Shown here piece by piece: positions 39,501-48,097 of a stretch of 64,000 nt of DNA (the stretch's first letter is position 1; every line of letters starts with the position of its first letter). The DNA is taken from the NCBI RefSeq assembly GCF_015234305.1, contig NZ_JADGMI010000002.1:868001-932000 (forward strand), read 5' to 3'. The position numbers were made by a program, and so were the translations under genes. The DNA comes from Superficieibacter sp. 1612_C1. GTDB taxonomy: Bacteria > Pseudomonadota > Gammaproteobacteria > Enterobacterales > Enterobacteriaceae. The notes beneath the pieces are model-generated. The model saw only the letters and a list, made by a program, of their open reading frames with translations. It did no database searches and was not told the DNA's origin.

Positions 39501-40783
39501 TCCCATTCCACCTGCTCTGGCACTATTTCCGCACCCGTAAACTGCGTTTTACCGATCGCGCGCGGCTTGAGGCGTGGCAGGACAAAAAAATGCGCACGTT
39601 TCGCCGCCGGGTGCTGGCGAAAAGCCCGTGGTTCCGGCGCTATCTTGCGCTGCCGTTCGATGAATGGCCAACGATGAATAAAGCGTTAATGATGGCGCAT
39701 TTCGATGACATGAACACCGCCGGACTACAGCGCGACGAGCTGATGGCGTGTGCTGTGCGCAGCGAACAAAGCCGTGATTTTTCGCCTAAAGTCGGAAAGT
39801 TCAGCGTCGGTTTATCGTCCGGCACCTCCGGACGGCGCGGGTTGTTTGTGGTCAGTCCGCAAGAACAAACGCTATGGGCGGGGGCCATTCTGGCAAAAGT
39901 CCTGCCCGATGGTTTACTGGCGGGCGAGCGCGTGGCGCTCTTTCTGCGCGCGGATAACAATCTGTATCGCAGCGTCAATAACCGCTGGCTCAGCCTGGCA
40001 TTTTACGATCTGCTCGCCCCGTTTGCGCCGCAGCTGGCGCGGCTTGAGTCGCAATCGCCCACGATTATCGTCGCCCCCGCTCAGGTGCTGCGCGCGCTGG
40101 CGCTGGAGGTGCTTGCCGGTACGCTGAGGCTTGCGGTTAAAAAAGTAATTTCGGTAGCCGAAGTGCTGGAAGATCACGATCGCGCGCTGCTGCGCCAGGC
40201 ATTTGGCGAGGTGGGCGAGATTTATCAGGCGACGGAAGGATTCCTGGCATCGACCTGTGTCTGCGGCACGCTGCATCTGAACGAGGAATTTATTCACGTC
40301 GAGCCTGAGTGGCTGGATGAACACCGCTTTGTTCCCATTATTACTGACTTTACCCGTCGCACGCAGCCTGTTGTCCGCTACCGGCTTGATGACGTGCTGG
40401 TGGCAAGCAAGGAGCCGTGTCCCTGCGGTAGCGCGACGCGGGCGATTGCCCGTATTGAAGGTCGCCAGGACGATGGTTTGCGGTTACCGGACGCCAGCGG
40501 GCAGGGGCAAGGGATCTTTGCCGATCCCTGTAGCCGGGTGCTGGCGATAACGCTACCGCCTGGCGCAGACTACCGGCTGGTACAGACGGCGGCGGATACG
40601 CTGTGTTTGACGGCGGACTGCGAACCCGTCGTGCTGGAAGCCTGCCAGCTGGCGTTAAATGCGTTTTTTGCCCGTCAGGGCATCGATGTGCAACGGCTGA
40701 AATGGCAACTGGTTTCGCAGCGCCCGGAGGTGCAGTTCGGCGCAAAGCGGCGGCGTATCATCCGCCAGTGGAGGGAGGCGTAA
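39497..40783 (+). CDS. Adenylate-forming enzyme related to F390 synthetase/PaaK
   Basis: A 428-residue member of the ANL-type acyl-activating enzymes, shorter than acyl-CoA synthetases and closest to the PaaK/coenzyme F390 synthetase group. The phosphate loop is VGLSSGTSGRRG (about 104-115), followed by YQATEGF and the YRLDDV motif; CVCG and PCPCGS could bind zinc as in PaaK-like proteins. GTG at 39497 is chosen because it overlaps the preceding TGA and has GAGGG eight bases upstream. It should activate a carboxylate, perhaps the acid made by the upstream enzymes, as OleC does in the olefin pathway. The partner nucleophile is unknown. Confidence 0.82.
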   Translation: MIPFHLLWHYFRTRKLRFTDRARLEAWQDKKMRTFRRRVLAKSPWFRRYLALPFDEWPTMNKALMMAHFDDMNTAGLQRDELMACAVRSEQSRDFSPKVGKFSVGLSSGTSGRRGLFVVSPQEQTLWAGAILAKVLPDGLLAGERVALFLRADNNLYRSVNNRWLSLAFYDLLAPFAPQLARLESQSPTIIVAPAQVLRALALEVLAGTLRLAVKKVISVAEVLEDHDRALLRQAFGEVGEIYQATEGFLASTCVCGTLHLNEEFIHVEPEWLDEHRFVPIITDFTRRTQPVVRYRLDDVLVASKEPCPCGSATRAIARIEGRQDDGLRLPDASGQGQGIFADPCSRVLAITLPPGADYRLVQTAADTLCLTADCEPVVLEACQLALNAFFARQGIDVQRLKWQLVSQRPEVQFGAKRRRIIRQWREA

Positions 40784-41397
40784 TGGCCATCGTACAGCGA
40801 CTAAAACAGATGCTGCTGGGCTGGGGAACGGTGGGGGTTATCTATTCGTTTTGCGATCGTCTCCAGGGCGAGGGACACCTGCTCACCGCGTGGGCAGTCG
40901 ATCGCGCTATTCCGTTTTCGTCATCCGCCATCTGGCTCTATTTATCGTTTTTTTTGATCGTGCCCGCAGGCTATCTGCTGGTGCCGTTATCTCGTTTACG
41001 CTGGCTTGCCCGCGCCATGCAGTTATCGGCGCTGGGGGCCGGGGTCATCTATTTGTTATGGCCGACGACGATGCACTATCCGCCGCTGGCATATGACGGT
41101 GCCTCCTCCGCCGTGCTGGGCTGGCTGATTGAGATCGACTCCAGCCAAAATTGCTTCCCCTCATTACACGCGGCGCTGACCATCCTTGCCGTAGTCGCCA
41201 TCGCCGCGCGAGGACGCTTTTTTATTACTGCCGCAAGTGTGCTGTGGGCGCTGGCTATTGCGTTTTCTATTCTGCAACTACGCAGACACTTATTTATTGA
41301 TTTACTGGGCGGCGCGCTGCTGGCATGGGGCAGCGGCTGGCTGGCAATGCATCTGGAAATACGGAAAAAACAACACAGGGAAATAGGCTATGAGTGA
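40783..41397 (+). CDS. PAP2-family membrane phosphatase/phosphotransferase
   Basis: A 204-residue integral membrane protein with about six hydrophobic segments. The PAP2 motifs are present: NCFPSLHAALT (PSLH at 126-129) and LRRHLFIDLLGG (His169, Asp173). This arrangement, with N-x-F-PSLH, is also seen in the inositol-phosphorylceramide-type subgroup (PAP2_3). It could remove a phosphate from a lipid intermediate or transfer a phospho-headgroup at the membrane. A strong GGAGG precedes the ATG, which shares one base with the stop of the adenylating enzyme gene. Confidence 0.85.
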   Translation: MAIVQRLKQMLLGWGTVGVIYSFCDRLQGEGHLLTAWAVDRAIPFSSSAIWLYLSFFLIVPAGYLLVPLSRLRWLARAMQLSALGAGVIYLLWPTTMHYPPLAYDGASSAVLGWLIEIDSSQNCFPSLHAALTILAVVAIAARGRFFITAASVLWALAIAFSILQLRRHLFIDLLGGALLAWGSGWLAMHLEIRKKQHREIGYE

Positions 41398-42514
41398 GTT
41401 ACTGATCCCGATCCTGTTTATGATCGCGCTGGTATTCGGCGAGGCCTGCTTTTTGCAGGTGACGGGGCGGCAGAAAATTGACTGGCACGACATCATTTTT
41501 AATATTAATTCCGGGCACATCATTCTGTGGCTGTTTCGCTGTCTGGAAGTGCTGTGTTATGCGCTGGTACTTCAGTACGCTAATCTGCATCTTTTTGACG
41601 GCATCGCTACGGTTTGGGTATGGCTGTTCACGTTGCTGGTGTGGGATTTTTGCTTTTACTGGCTTCACCGTCTGCATCACGAATGCCGAGGGTTGTGGGC
41701 GGTACACGTTGTGCATCATCAGGGAGAGAATTATAACCTGTCGCTGGGCGTCAGAAACTCCTGGTACTCCTCTCTGACCTCGATTCCTTTTTTTATGCTG
41801 CTGGCGCTGTGCGGGGTGCCGCTGAGCGTCTACCTGGCGGTTTCCGTCATCCACTACAGCATCCAGTTTTTTAATCATAATGCGCTGACTCCCCGTCTCG
41901 GCTGGCTTGAAAAGATTTTCATAACCCCGTGGCATCATCGCGTCCATCACCTTAATGAGCGGCGCTACGCGGATACGAATTACGGCGGCACATTTATTCT
42001 CTGGGACCGGTTATTCGGTACGCTTTGCGCCATGCCGCCGTCTCAGATGACGGCTTATGGCGTGAAAGGCAGTCAGCTTTCTGCTAATCCGCTGCGGGAG
42101 AGTAACCTGCCATTTCAGCACCTGATCGGTGCTTCACGCACCGGACGAACGTATGAGCGTCACTTCATCTGCGCCGCCTTGCCCATTGTCACCGGGGCAT
42201 TGTTGCTATTTATGCTGGTGCTGGGCTACATCCAGCGCTATGGCTACGATATCCAGCACGTTTCGCTGGCGCAGGCGCTGCTGTTTGTTCTGCTGGCGGC
42301 CGGTTCCGTTGCGCTGGGCGGCGTGAGTGACGGGCAGCGCTGGGGGAAAATAGCCTGGTGCGCGGTGACACTGTCGCTGCTCGTTTTTGCGATACGGTTT
42401 GCCGGGATGGTTCCTTTTGCGCTGATCCTCTCTCTTCTGCTGGTTGCACATAGTGTGATCCTGGCCTGCGGAATGGGAACCCGTACCGCGGGAGGCAAGT
42501 GTGAATCTGTTTAA
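41390..42514 (+). CDS. Sterol-desaturase/fatty acid hydroxylase family membrane di-iron enzyme
   Basis: A 374-residue membrane protein with the histidine boxes of the fatty acid hydroxylase superfamily: HRLHH at 93-97, HVVHH at 106-110 and, further on, HHRVHH in a segment reading ITPWHHRVHHLNERRYADTN (in part). It should hydroxylate or desaturate an alkyl chain with O2. About 100 extra residues after the catalytic domain form four more hydrophobic segments, unusual for the family. Overlaps the phosphatase gene by eight bases and the desaturase gene by 14. Relatives include sphingolipid C4-hydroxylases and sterol C5-desaturases; bacteria rarely make either substrate, so the target is probably the lipid made by this cluster. 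Confidence 0.85.
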   Translation: MSELLIPILFMIALVFGEACFLQVTGRQKIDWHDIIFNINSGHIILWLFRCLEVLCYALVLQYANLHLFDGIATVWVWLFTLLVWDFCFYWLHRLHHECRGLWAVHVVHHQGENYNLSLGVRNSWYSSLTSIPFFMLLALCGVPLSVYLAVSVIHYSIQFFNHNALTPRLGWLEKIFITPWHHRVHHLNERRYADTNYGGTFILWDRLFGTLCAMPPSQMTAYGVKGSQLSANPLRESNLPFQHLIGASRTGRTYERHFICAALPIVTGALLLFMLVLGYIQRYGYDIQHVSLAQALLFVLLAAGSVALGGVSDGQRWGKIAWCAVTLSLLVFAIRFAGMVPFALILSLLLVAHSVILACGMGTRTAGGKCESV

Positions 42515-43613
42515 CCCCCAGCGGCGGCTGACCTTTCCCGCCGATAATCCGGCGCTGGTTAAAGCGTTGCATACGCAAAGCCAGGCCTTGTTGGCGCAGC
42601 GTGGCGATCATCGTTATGCCGACCGATGGGCGACGGGCAAGGCGCTGGCGCTGGCCGTGGCGGGCTTTATTTGCTACATCGTGGCGCTTCGCCAGCAGGT
42701 AGTCGTGTTCTTTTTTTTGGCGTATCTGGCGGTGATGCTCTGCGCCATGCTGCTGGCGGTTAACGTGGTACACGACGCCTCGCACAATGCTTTCCTGCGG
42801 GGGAAACGGGCAAACGCCCGGCTCAGCTTCTTCGCTGCGCTACCGCTGGGACTGGACGCAGACTGCTGGCGCGTGCGCCACGTCAGGTTTCATCACGGTT
42901 TTACCAATGTCGAGTTCTACGATCCGGATATCGCTGAAAACGGCCTGCTGCGTCAGACGCCGTGGCAGCGCTGGCGGCCTTTCATGCGGCTACAGCGATT
43001 TTACTGGCCGCTGATCGCCGGGATGACCTTCCCCTGGTATATCTGGGTTGTCGACTGGCTCGACAGAGCGGGGCTGACTCCGGTCACGCCGCATCTGACG
43101 CATCATGGCATCGCTGGCTGGAGCCGTTTTCTTGTCAGTAAAATCGGGCATATGGTTATCGCGCTCGGACTGCCTCTTTGGTTACTGACGGATCGATTTG
43201 GGGGACTTGCCGTGCTGATAACCTGGGCCGTCAGCCAGATGGTAGCGTCACTGATTTTCGTCATGCTGATTATTGGTACCCACTGGGCTAAAGGGCACCA
43301 TTATCTTCCGCCTGACGAGGGACGAATGCCGCAGGGCAGACTGGCGCATACCTTTGCCACGACCTTTGACTGGCTCCCCACGCCAGCGTGGATGGGGTAC
43401 TGGCTTGGCGGTATTAATCTTCATTTAACCCATCATCTCTTTCCCCACTGGCATCATCGCCACTACCCGGCGCTCAGCGGCATTATTGCCAACATTGCCG
43501 GTCAGCAGGGACTGGATTACCGGCGGCTGACGTTGGAGGATTTGCTGTCGCTACAGCAACGCTTTCTGCAACGGATGGGCGAATCCCCTCAACGTGCGGG
43601 TAGCGGGCCATGA
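42501..43613 (+). CDS. Fatty acid desaturase (membrane di-iron)
   Basis: A 370-residue membrane desaturase. The three histidine boxes are VVHDASHNAF (His91 to His95), RHVRFHHG (His127, His131, His132) and HLTHHLFPHWHH near residue 315. At least four membrane helices are visible. GTG start with GGGAGG upstream, inside the previous gene. It would introduce a double bond into an acyl chain of the product or its precursor. Enterobacteria normally make unsaturated fatty acids anaerobically through FabA/FabB and lack such enzymes, so a dedicated substrate in this cluster is likely. Confidence 0.87.
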   Translation: MNLFNPQRRLTFPADNPALVKALHTQSQALLAQRGDHRYADRWATGKALALAVAGFICYIVALRQQVVVFFFLAYLAVMLCAMLLAVNVVHDASHNAFLRGKRANARLSFFAALPLGLDADCWRVRHVRFHHGFTNVEFYDPDIAENGLLRQTPWQRWRPFMRLQRFYWPLIAGMTFPWYIWVVDWLDRAGLTPVTPHLTHHGIAGWSRFLVSKIGHMVIALGLPLWLLTDRFGGLAVLITWAVSQMVASLIFVMLIIGTHWAKGHHYLPPDEGRMPQGRLAHTFATTFDWLPTPAWMGYWLGGINLHLTHHLFPHWHHRHYPALSGIIANIAGQQGLDYRRLTLEDLLSLQQRFLQRMGESPQRAGSGP

Positions 43614-44572
43614 AGGTGCTGATCACCGGCGCGTCCGGCTTTATTGGTGGCGCTTTTCTGCGCCGGTTTGCCGCCGATCCGCGGGTATCTCTGTACGGCA
43701 CAGGCCGCCGGACGTTGCAGGATCTTCCACCCGAGGTGAGCTATCAGGCCCTTCCGCTCGACCAGTTGCAGACGCTTGATTTTGATCCGGATGTGGTGAT
43801 CCACGCGGCGGGCAGGGCCTCGCCTTGGGGCAGCGCGGCGCAATATTATCGCGATAACGTTGAGACCACGCGTCAGGTAATTGCATTTTGTCATGCCCGC
43901 CAGTCACCGCGGCTGATTTTTATCTCCACGGCGGCGGTGTATTATCGGTTCGCCCATCAATATCATCTGGATGAACACGCGGCCGTCGGGCACGCTTTTA
44001 CCAGCGAGTACGGGCGAAGCAAATACCTGGCCGAGCAGCTGGTTAACGATTACGCCGGTGAGAAGACTATTTTTCGCCCCTGTGCGGTATTTGGTGCCGG
44101 TGACGCATTGTTGCTACCACCGTTGCTGGAGGCCGCGCGTAAAAAAAGGCTGGTCAATCTGCGTAGCGAACACCCGGCGCAGGCTGAGATAATGCACGTT
44201 ACTACGCTGTGTGATTACCTGATGCTGGCGGCCATGTCATCGCGCCTGAAACCCTGCTATAACATTTCTGCTGCGCATCCGCTGGCTACGCAGGCGTTGC
44301 TGCAAACGGTGTTAAACCATCTTGATTTACCCGTGCCGATGCGCACGCTGTCGGTGGCGACGGCGCTGCGTATTGCCGGCGTGCTGGAGTGGCTCTGGCG
44401 CAGGCTGCCGCTCGGCGGCGAGCCGCCGATTACCCGCTTTGGCGTGGGCGTTTTTGGCTACTCCGCAACCCTGGACGTCAGTCTGATGCTGGAGGATTTC
44501 GGTGCGCCATGTGTACCGTTTCCCGTCAGTCTGACCCGTTTTTTACAGGACTATAAGGCGCAACGGCAATGA
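43610..44572 (+). CDS. Second NAD(P)-dependent epimerase/dehydratase, 3-beta-HSD-like
   Basis: A 320-residue extended short-chain dehydrogenase with GASGFIG at the N-terminus, the S/T region FISTAAVYYR and the catalytic Tyr-x-x-x-Lys in EYGRSKYLAEQL. It is related to but distinct from the dehydrogenase at 37703 (both carry HAAG/HCAA and SSPWG or ASPWG segments), so the pair may have arisen by duplication. ATG overlaps the desaturase stop by four bases and its stop overlaps the glycosyltransferase start by four. It may act on the lipid or on a sugar; the 3-beta-HSD-like sequence favours a lipid keto/hydroxy step. Confidence 0.82.
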   Translation: MKVLITGASGFIGGAFLRRFAADPRVSLYGTGRRTLQDLPPEVSYQALPLDQLQTLDFDPDVVIHAAGRASPWGSAAQYYRDNVETTRQVIAFCHARQSPRLIFISTAAVYYRFAHQYHLDEHAAVGHAFTSEYGRSKYLAEQLVNDYAGEKTIFRPCAVFGAGDALLLPPLLEAARKKRLVNLRSEHPAQAEIMHVTTLCDYLMLAAMSSRLKPCYNISAAHPLATQALLQTVLNHLDLPVPMRTLSVATALRIAGVLEWLWRRLPLGGEPPITRFGVGVFGYSATLDVSLMLEDFGAPCVPFPVSLTRFLQDYKAQRQ

Positions 44573-45696
44573 TAGCGATAGCGTTACTCTGGCTGGTCAT
44601 ACTCCTGTTTAAGTCAGGGTTTGCGCTTAAGATGTTGCGCCTTCCCCGGCACGAGTGTGCAATTTACAGCGGTGACGTCACCGTGATGCAACCCATTCTC
44701 GGTGGCGATCCGGCGCTGGCGTCGGTACTGCAATCAAACCTGCACCATTTACCTGATGCGCATTTTCTGTGGCTGGTGGATGACGATGATGATCAAGGAT
44801 GGCGCGTCACGCAGGATTTGCAGCAGCGTTATCCGCACTGCGCTATCACGCTGCTTCGTTACCCGCCTGCGCCGCAAGGGCAGAACCCCAAGCTATTCAA
44901 ACTTGAGCAGGCGAGGGCGCAGGTGAAAACCGACTGGGTGATGGTGCTGGACGATGACGCGACGCTGAGTGCTGCCTCGTTGCAGAGAATGTTAAGTGAG
45001 CTGGATGCCTCCTCGCTGGTGACCGCGCTGCCGTATTATTGTGCCGCCCAAACACTGCCGTCACGCCTGCTGGCGCAGTTTGTTAACGATAACGCGGCGC
45101 TGACCTATCTTCCCCTGTTGCCTTTCACTTGTCCGTTAACTCTGAACGGAATGTGTTATGTCCTGCATCGCGCCGTGCTGGAACGGGTCGGAGGATTTAC
45201 ATCGATTATGCATCATCTGACGGACGATTTAGCGCTGGCAACTCTGCTGGCGCGTGAAAAGGTCAACATCGTTCAGTCCACGGCGTCCGTACAGGTACAA
45301 ACCAGCGTGCCGGATTTCAGGCGCTATGGCCGCCAGATGCATCGCTGGTTTCTGTTCGCCACGCTGCTGATGCGCGAGAAGTCTGTATCGGTCAATCTGG
45401 CAATCTTCCTGCTTCAGGGGCTTCACCCGCTGTTACTCTGGTTGATGCTCATTCTGACCCTGAACGGCGGTGCGGCTGACGCGGCTATCATGCTGGGTGT
45501 TCTGGTTCTTCGCCACCTTGCGCTGCGCCGGGTACAACGACAAGTATCCCCGCATATTTCATCGCACCCGCTGCTCTCGCTGTTATCCGAGTTGCTCCAG
45601 CCGCTGCATTTGCTTCATGCGCTCGTTAACCGCACCATTCACTGGCGCTCACGGCGCTACCGTATTTTCAGCAACGATCATTTTATTTCACGATGA
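44569..45696 (+). CDS. Family 2-like glycosyltransferase resembling ceramide glucosyltransferase (GT21)
   Basis: A 375-residue membrane glycosyltransferase: one N-terminal helix, a GT-A catalytic domain and two or three C-terminal helices. The GT21 pattern is visible as VDDDDDQGW, NPKLFKLEQA, VMVLDDDATLS and RQMHRWF, which fits the D1, D2, D3 and QxxRW motifs of ceramide glucosyltransferases. It would transfer a sugar from a nucleotide-sugar to a lipid hydroxyl on the cytoplasmic side of the membrane. Coupled to its neighbours by four-base overlaps on both sides. Confidence 0.83.
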   Translation: MIAIALLWLVILLFKSGFALKMLRLPRHECAIYSGDVTVMQPILGGDPALASVLQSNLHHLPDAHFLWLVDDDDDQGWRVTQDLQQRYPHCAITLLRYPPAPQGQNPKLFKLEQARAQVKTDWVMVLDDDATLSAASLQRMLSELDASSLVTALPYYCAAQTLPSRLLAQFVNDNAALTYLPLLPFTCPLTLNGMCYVLHRAVLERVGGFTSIMHHLTDDLALATLLAREKVNIVQSTASVQVQTSVPDFRRYGRQMHRWFLFATLLMREKSVSVNLAIFLLQGLHPLLLWLMLILTLNGGAADAAIMLGVLVLRHLALRRVQRQVSPHISSHPLLSLLSELLQPLHLLHALVNRTIHWRSRRYRIFSNDHFISR

Positions 45697-46235
45697 GCTT
45701 ACAAATTGCGTTTATTACCGGCAGAAGCCAGCCGGGGAACACCTCATTAAGTCCGGATCAGCGCGCTTTTATGGCCGCGCTGGGACGGAATAGTGAGGGC
45801 ATCGCGGTAAATTTCCCGTGGGTAGCGCAACGCGAAGCCTGGCAAGCCACGCCGCTGCTACGTGCGAGTATGAACAATGCGCGAGATTATCTTGGCTCGC
45901 GCCGTCCGGCGTTTGTCCGCACTTATCAGACGGGGGCGCTGGCACTGCTGGCGTCTGCCGATCATACGCTGCTGCTTTGCGGAAGTTGTGGGCTTGAATT
46001 GTTTAATAACCTTCAGCTTCCCGCTTCAGTTATGTCGCGGGTAAGTATTTTTGCCTTCGGACCGGTAGCCCGGCGTCGCCCGGAGTGCAGGCATCTGCTG
46101 GTTCAGGGACGTCAGGACTGGATTTCCCGGTTATGGTTTCGCGATGCTGATGAGTATATTGCCTGCGGGCATATGAATTACCTTTCTCAACCCGCACTGA
46201 TTGACGGGTGCAAACGTTTCATCAGGACCCTTTAA
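45693..46235 (+). CDS. Unrecognised 180-residue protein of the lipid cluster
   Basis: I do not recognise a family. The protein is soluble-looking, with no signal peptide or membrane helix. Alternating hydrophobic strands (SLQIAFITG at the start, HTLLLCGSCGLELF around 91-104, RVSIFAFGPVARR around 116-128) suggest an alpha/beta fold; GSCG at 97-100 and a C-terminal His160 could be part of an active site but this is speculation. The gene overlaps both neighbouring glycosyltransferase genes (four bases and one base), so it very probably takes part in the same pathway, perhaps as a lipid- or sugar-modifying enzyme. Confidence 0.8.
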   Translation: MSLQIAFITGRSQPGNTSLSPDQRAFMAALGRNSEGIAVNFPWVAQREAWQATPLLRASMNNARDYLGSRRPAFVRTYQTGALALLASADHTLLLCGSCGLELFNNLQLPASVMSRVSIFAFGPVARRRPECRHLLVQGRQDWISRLWFRDADEYIACGHMNYLSQPALIDGCKRFIRTL

Positions 46236-47419
46236 TGCAACGCTTACTCAATTTGATCCCCGCCGGGATCACCCGCATTGACCTGCTGGCTCCGCCGTTT
46301 GCCGGGCATCTGCATCCGGTTCTCGCTATGGGAAGAGCGTTGTCGGCGCAGTATCAGGTCCGAATTATCAGCACGTCAGGGGCGCAGAAGCGGATCGAGG
46401 CGGCCGGACTTTCGGCGCTGATCCTGCCCGGTGAATATGATGGGCCGTTGCTGGCGGTGGCGAACCCGAACTATGCAATTAAATCCAGCCCGGTCAGGCT
46501 TTACCGCCAGTTCCGTGCGGTTGTCGGGCTGCTGAAAAACTTTGCCGATGAGCTGGCGCAGCTGTGGCGTCATAACGGCATTCCCGAGCTGGCTATAGCT
46601 GATTTTACGCTACCGATAGTGGGAGAGGTTTGCCGTCAGTTTGCTGTGCCCTGGTGGACCAGTATGCCGTCCCCCTGTGTACTGGAAAGCCCGGACGGCC
46701 CGCCTGCGTACTGCGGTGGTTTAATGCCGGCGAAAAACGCGAGAGAGCGTGCCTGGCACGTTATGCATCGCAAAAAAGTCAGGGTCTTTAAGCGCGCCGT
46801 TTTCTGGCTTTTTCGCGATGTGATCCGCCAGACCGGCATCACGCGTCTGTACCGTCCCGACGGCAGTGAAAGCGCCTATTCCCCGACGCGGATCCTCGCG
46901 CTCAGCGAACCAGAGTTTGAATTCCCGCAACGCTGGCCTGATGCATTGCGGTTTATTGGTCCGGCGCTTTACACGCCGCCGCTCGGCTACCAGGAGCCTG
47001 CCTTTAAAGAGGGCAAAAGGCATGTGCTGGTTACACTGGGAACCCATCTGGACTGGCATAAAGATGCCGTCGCTAAGGCAATTGCTGTACTGGCGGAGAC
47101 GATGCCGGAGTGGGAGTTTCATTTTACCGACGGCAACGGGCAGGACGTACAGCGCCATCAGCAGGGTAATTTTTGTCGGGTGGCATGGGTGGATTATGAC
47201 CGCTGGTTATCGCGCTATGATGCGGTGATCCATCACGGCGGGGCGGGGATTATGTGGCATTGTCTGAAGCGCAACATTCCGGCGCTGGTGTATCCGGTCG
47301 ATTATGACCAGTTCGACCATGCTGCGCGGCTGGAATACAGCGGGAAAGGCGTCTGGCTGCGTGGCGGGCTTGCCAGCCTTGAGCAGGCAGGGAGTGTGCT
47401 GCGTAAACTGGTAGGGTAA
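46235..47419 (+). CDS. GT1-type glycosyltransferase (UGT/MGT-like)
   Basis: A 394-residue GT-B glycosyltransferase. The N-terminal acceptor domain starts with LLAPPFAGHLHPVLAMGRAL, and the C-terminal donor-binding motif is HHGGAGIMWHCLKRNIPALVYP, then DQFDHAARLE, as in macrolide- and sterol-type UDP-glycosyltransferases such as zeaxanthin glucosyltransferase. ATG at 46235 overlaps the previous stop by one base, with AGGA upstream. Last gene of the cluster; it would add a second sugar or glycosylate a lipid hydroxyl. No clear intrinsic terminator follows before the tRNA repeats. Confidence 0.87.
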   Translation: MQRLLNLIPAGITRIDLLAPPFAGHLHPVLAMGRALSAQYQVRIISTSGAQKRIEAAGLSALILPGEYDGPLLAVANPNYAIKSSPVRLYRQFRAVVGLLKNFADELAQLWRHNGIPELAIADFTLPIVGEVCRQFAVPWWTSMPSPCVLESPDGPPAYCGGLMPAKNARERAWHVMHRKKVRVFKRAVFWLFRDVIRQTGITRLYRPDGSESAYSPTRILALSEPEFEFPQRWPDALRFIGPALYTPPLGYQEPAFKEGKRHVLVTLGTHLDWHKDAVAKAIAVLAETMPEWEFHFTDGNGQDVQRHQQGNFCRVAWVDYDRWLSRYDAVIHHGGAGIMWHCLKRNIPALVYPVDYDQFDHAARLEYSGKGVWLRGGLASLEQAGSVLRKLVG

Positions 47420-47466
47420 ACCGTCCGGGTAGAACAGGTAAGACAAAGATTATTGGTAAGTGAGGC

Positions 47467-47841
47467 GTCTTCTGGAAGAGATGGTGGTGGGGGAAGGATT
47501 ACTCAGCGCTACGCGCTTCGCCCTTCGGGTCGTTGCCTGGCGGCAACGCTTTCTCGCTGACGCTCGAATCGAACCTTAGTCGAAGCTTCTCATCCTTCCC
47601 CCGTCCGGGCGGAATATGTGAGACAAGAGGTGTCATTGAATTTAGTGTCTTCTGGAAGAGATGGTGGTGGGGGAAGGATTACTCAGCGCTACGCGCTTCG
47701 CCCTTCGGGTCGTTGCCTGGCGGCAACGCTTTCTCGCTGACGCTCGAATCGAACCTTAGTCGAAGCTTCTCATCCTTCCCCCGTCCGGGCGGAATATGTG
47801 AGACAAGAGGTGTCATTGAATTTAGTGTCTTCTGGAAGAGA

Positions 47842-47860
<19 letters not shown>
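47467..47860 (-). repeat. 180-bp tandem repeats derived from the tRNA-Tyr 3' end (rtT-type)
   Basis: Two identical 180-base units (47467-47646 and 47647-47826) are followed by a third partial unit that runs into the distal tRNA-Tyr gene. Each unit contains the last 19 bases of the tRNA (TGGTGGTGGGGGAAGGATT on the plus strand at 47482, 47662 and 47842). E. coli tyrT has equivalent 178-bp repeats encoding the rtT RNA and the small basic protein Tpr. The copies here would be transcribed leftward with the tRNAs. The stretch 47420-47466 shows nothing else. Confidence 0.85.
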
Positions 47861-47926
<66 letters not shown>

Positions 47927-47960
47927 AGGGGTAATTCAAATTGTAGGTAGTGCTTAGAAA

Positions 47961-48045
<85 letters not shown>

Positions 48046-48097
48046 ACGGGGTAATGCATATTACTCTGGCCTGCTTCCAGTTTGGGAAGCGGGGCGC

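Noticed and set aside
47467-47826. Tandem repeats as a possible CRISPR array
   Set aside because: The unit is 180 bases with no variable spacers, and it contains the tRNA-Tyr 3' end; it is the known rtT type of repeat.
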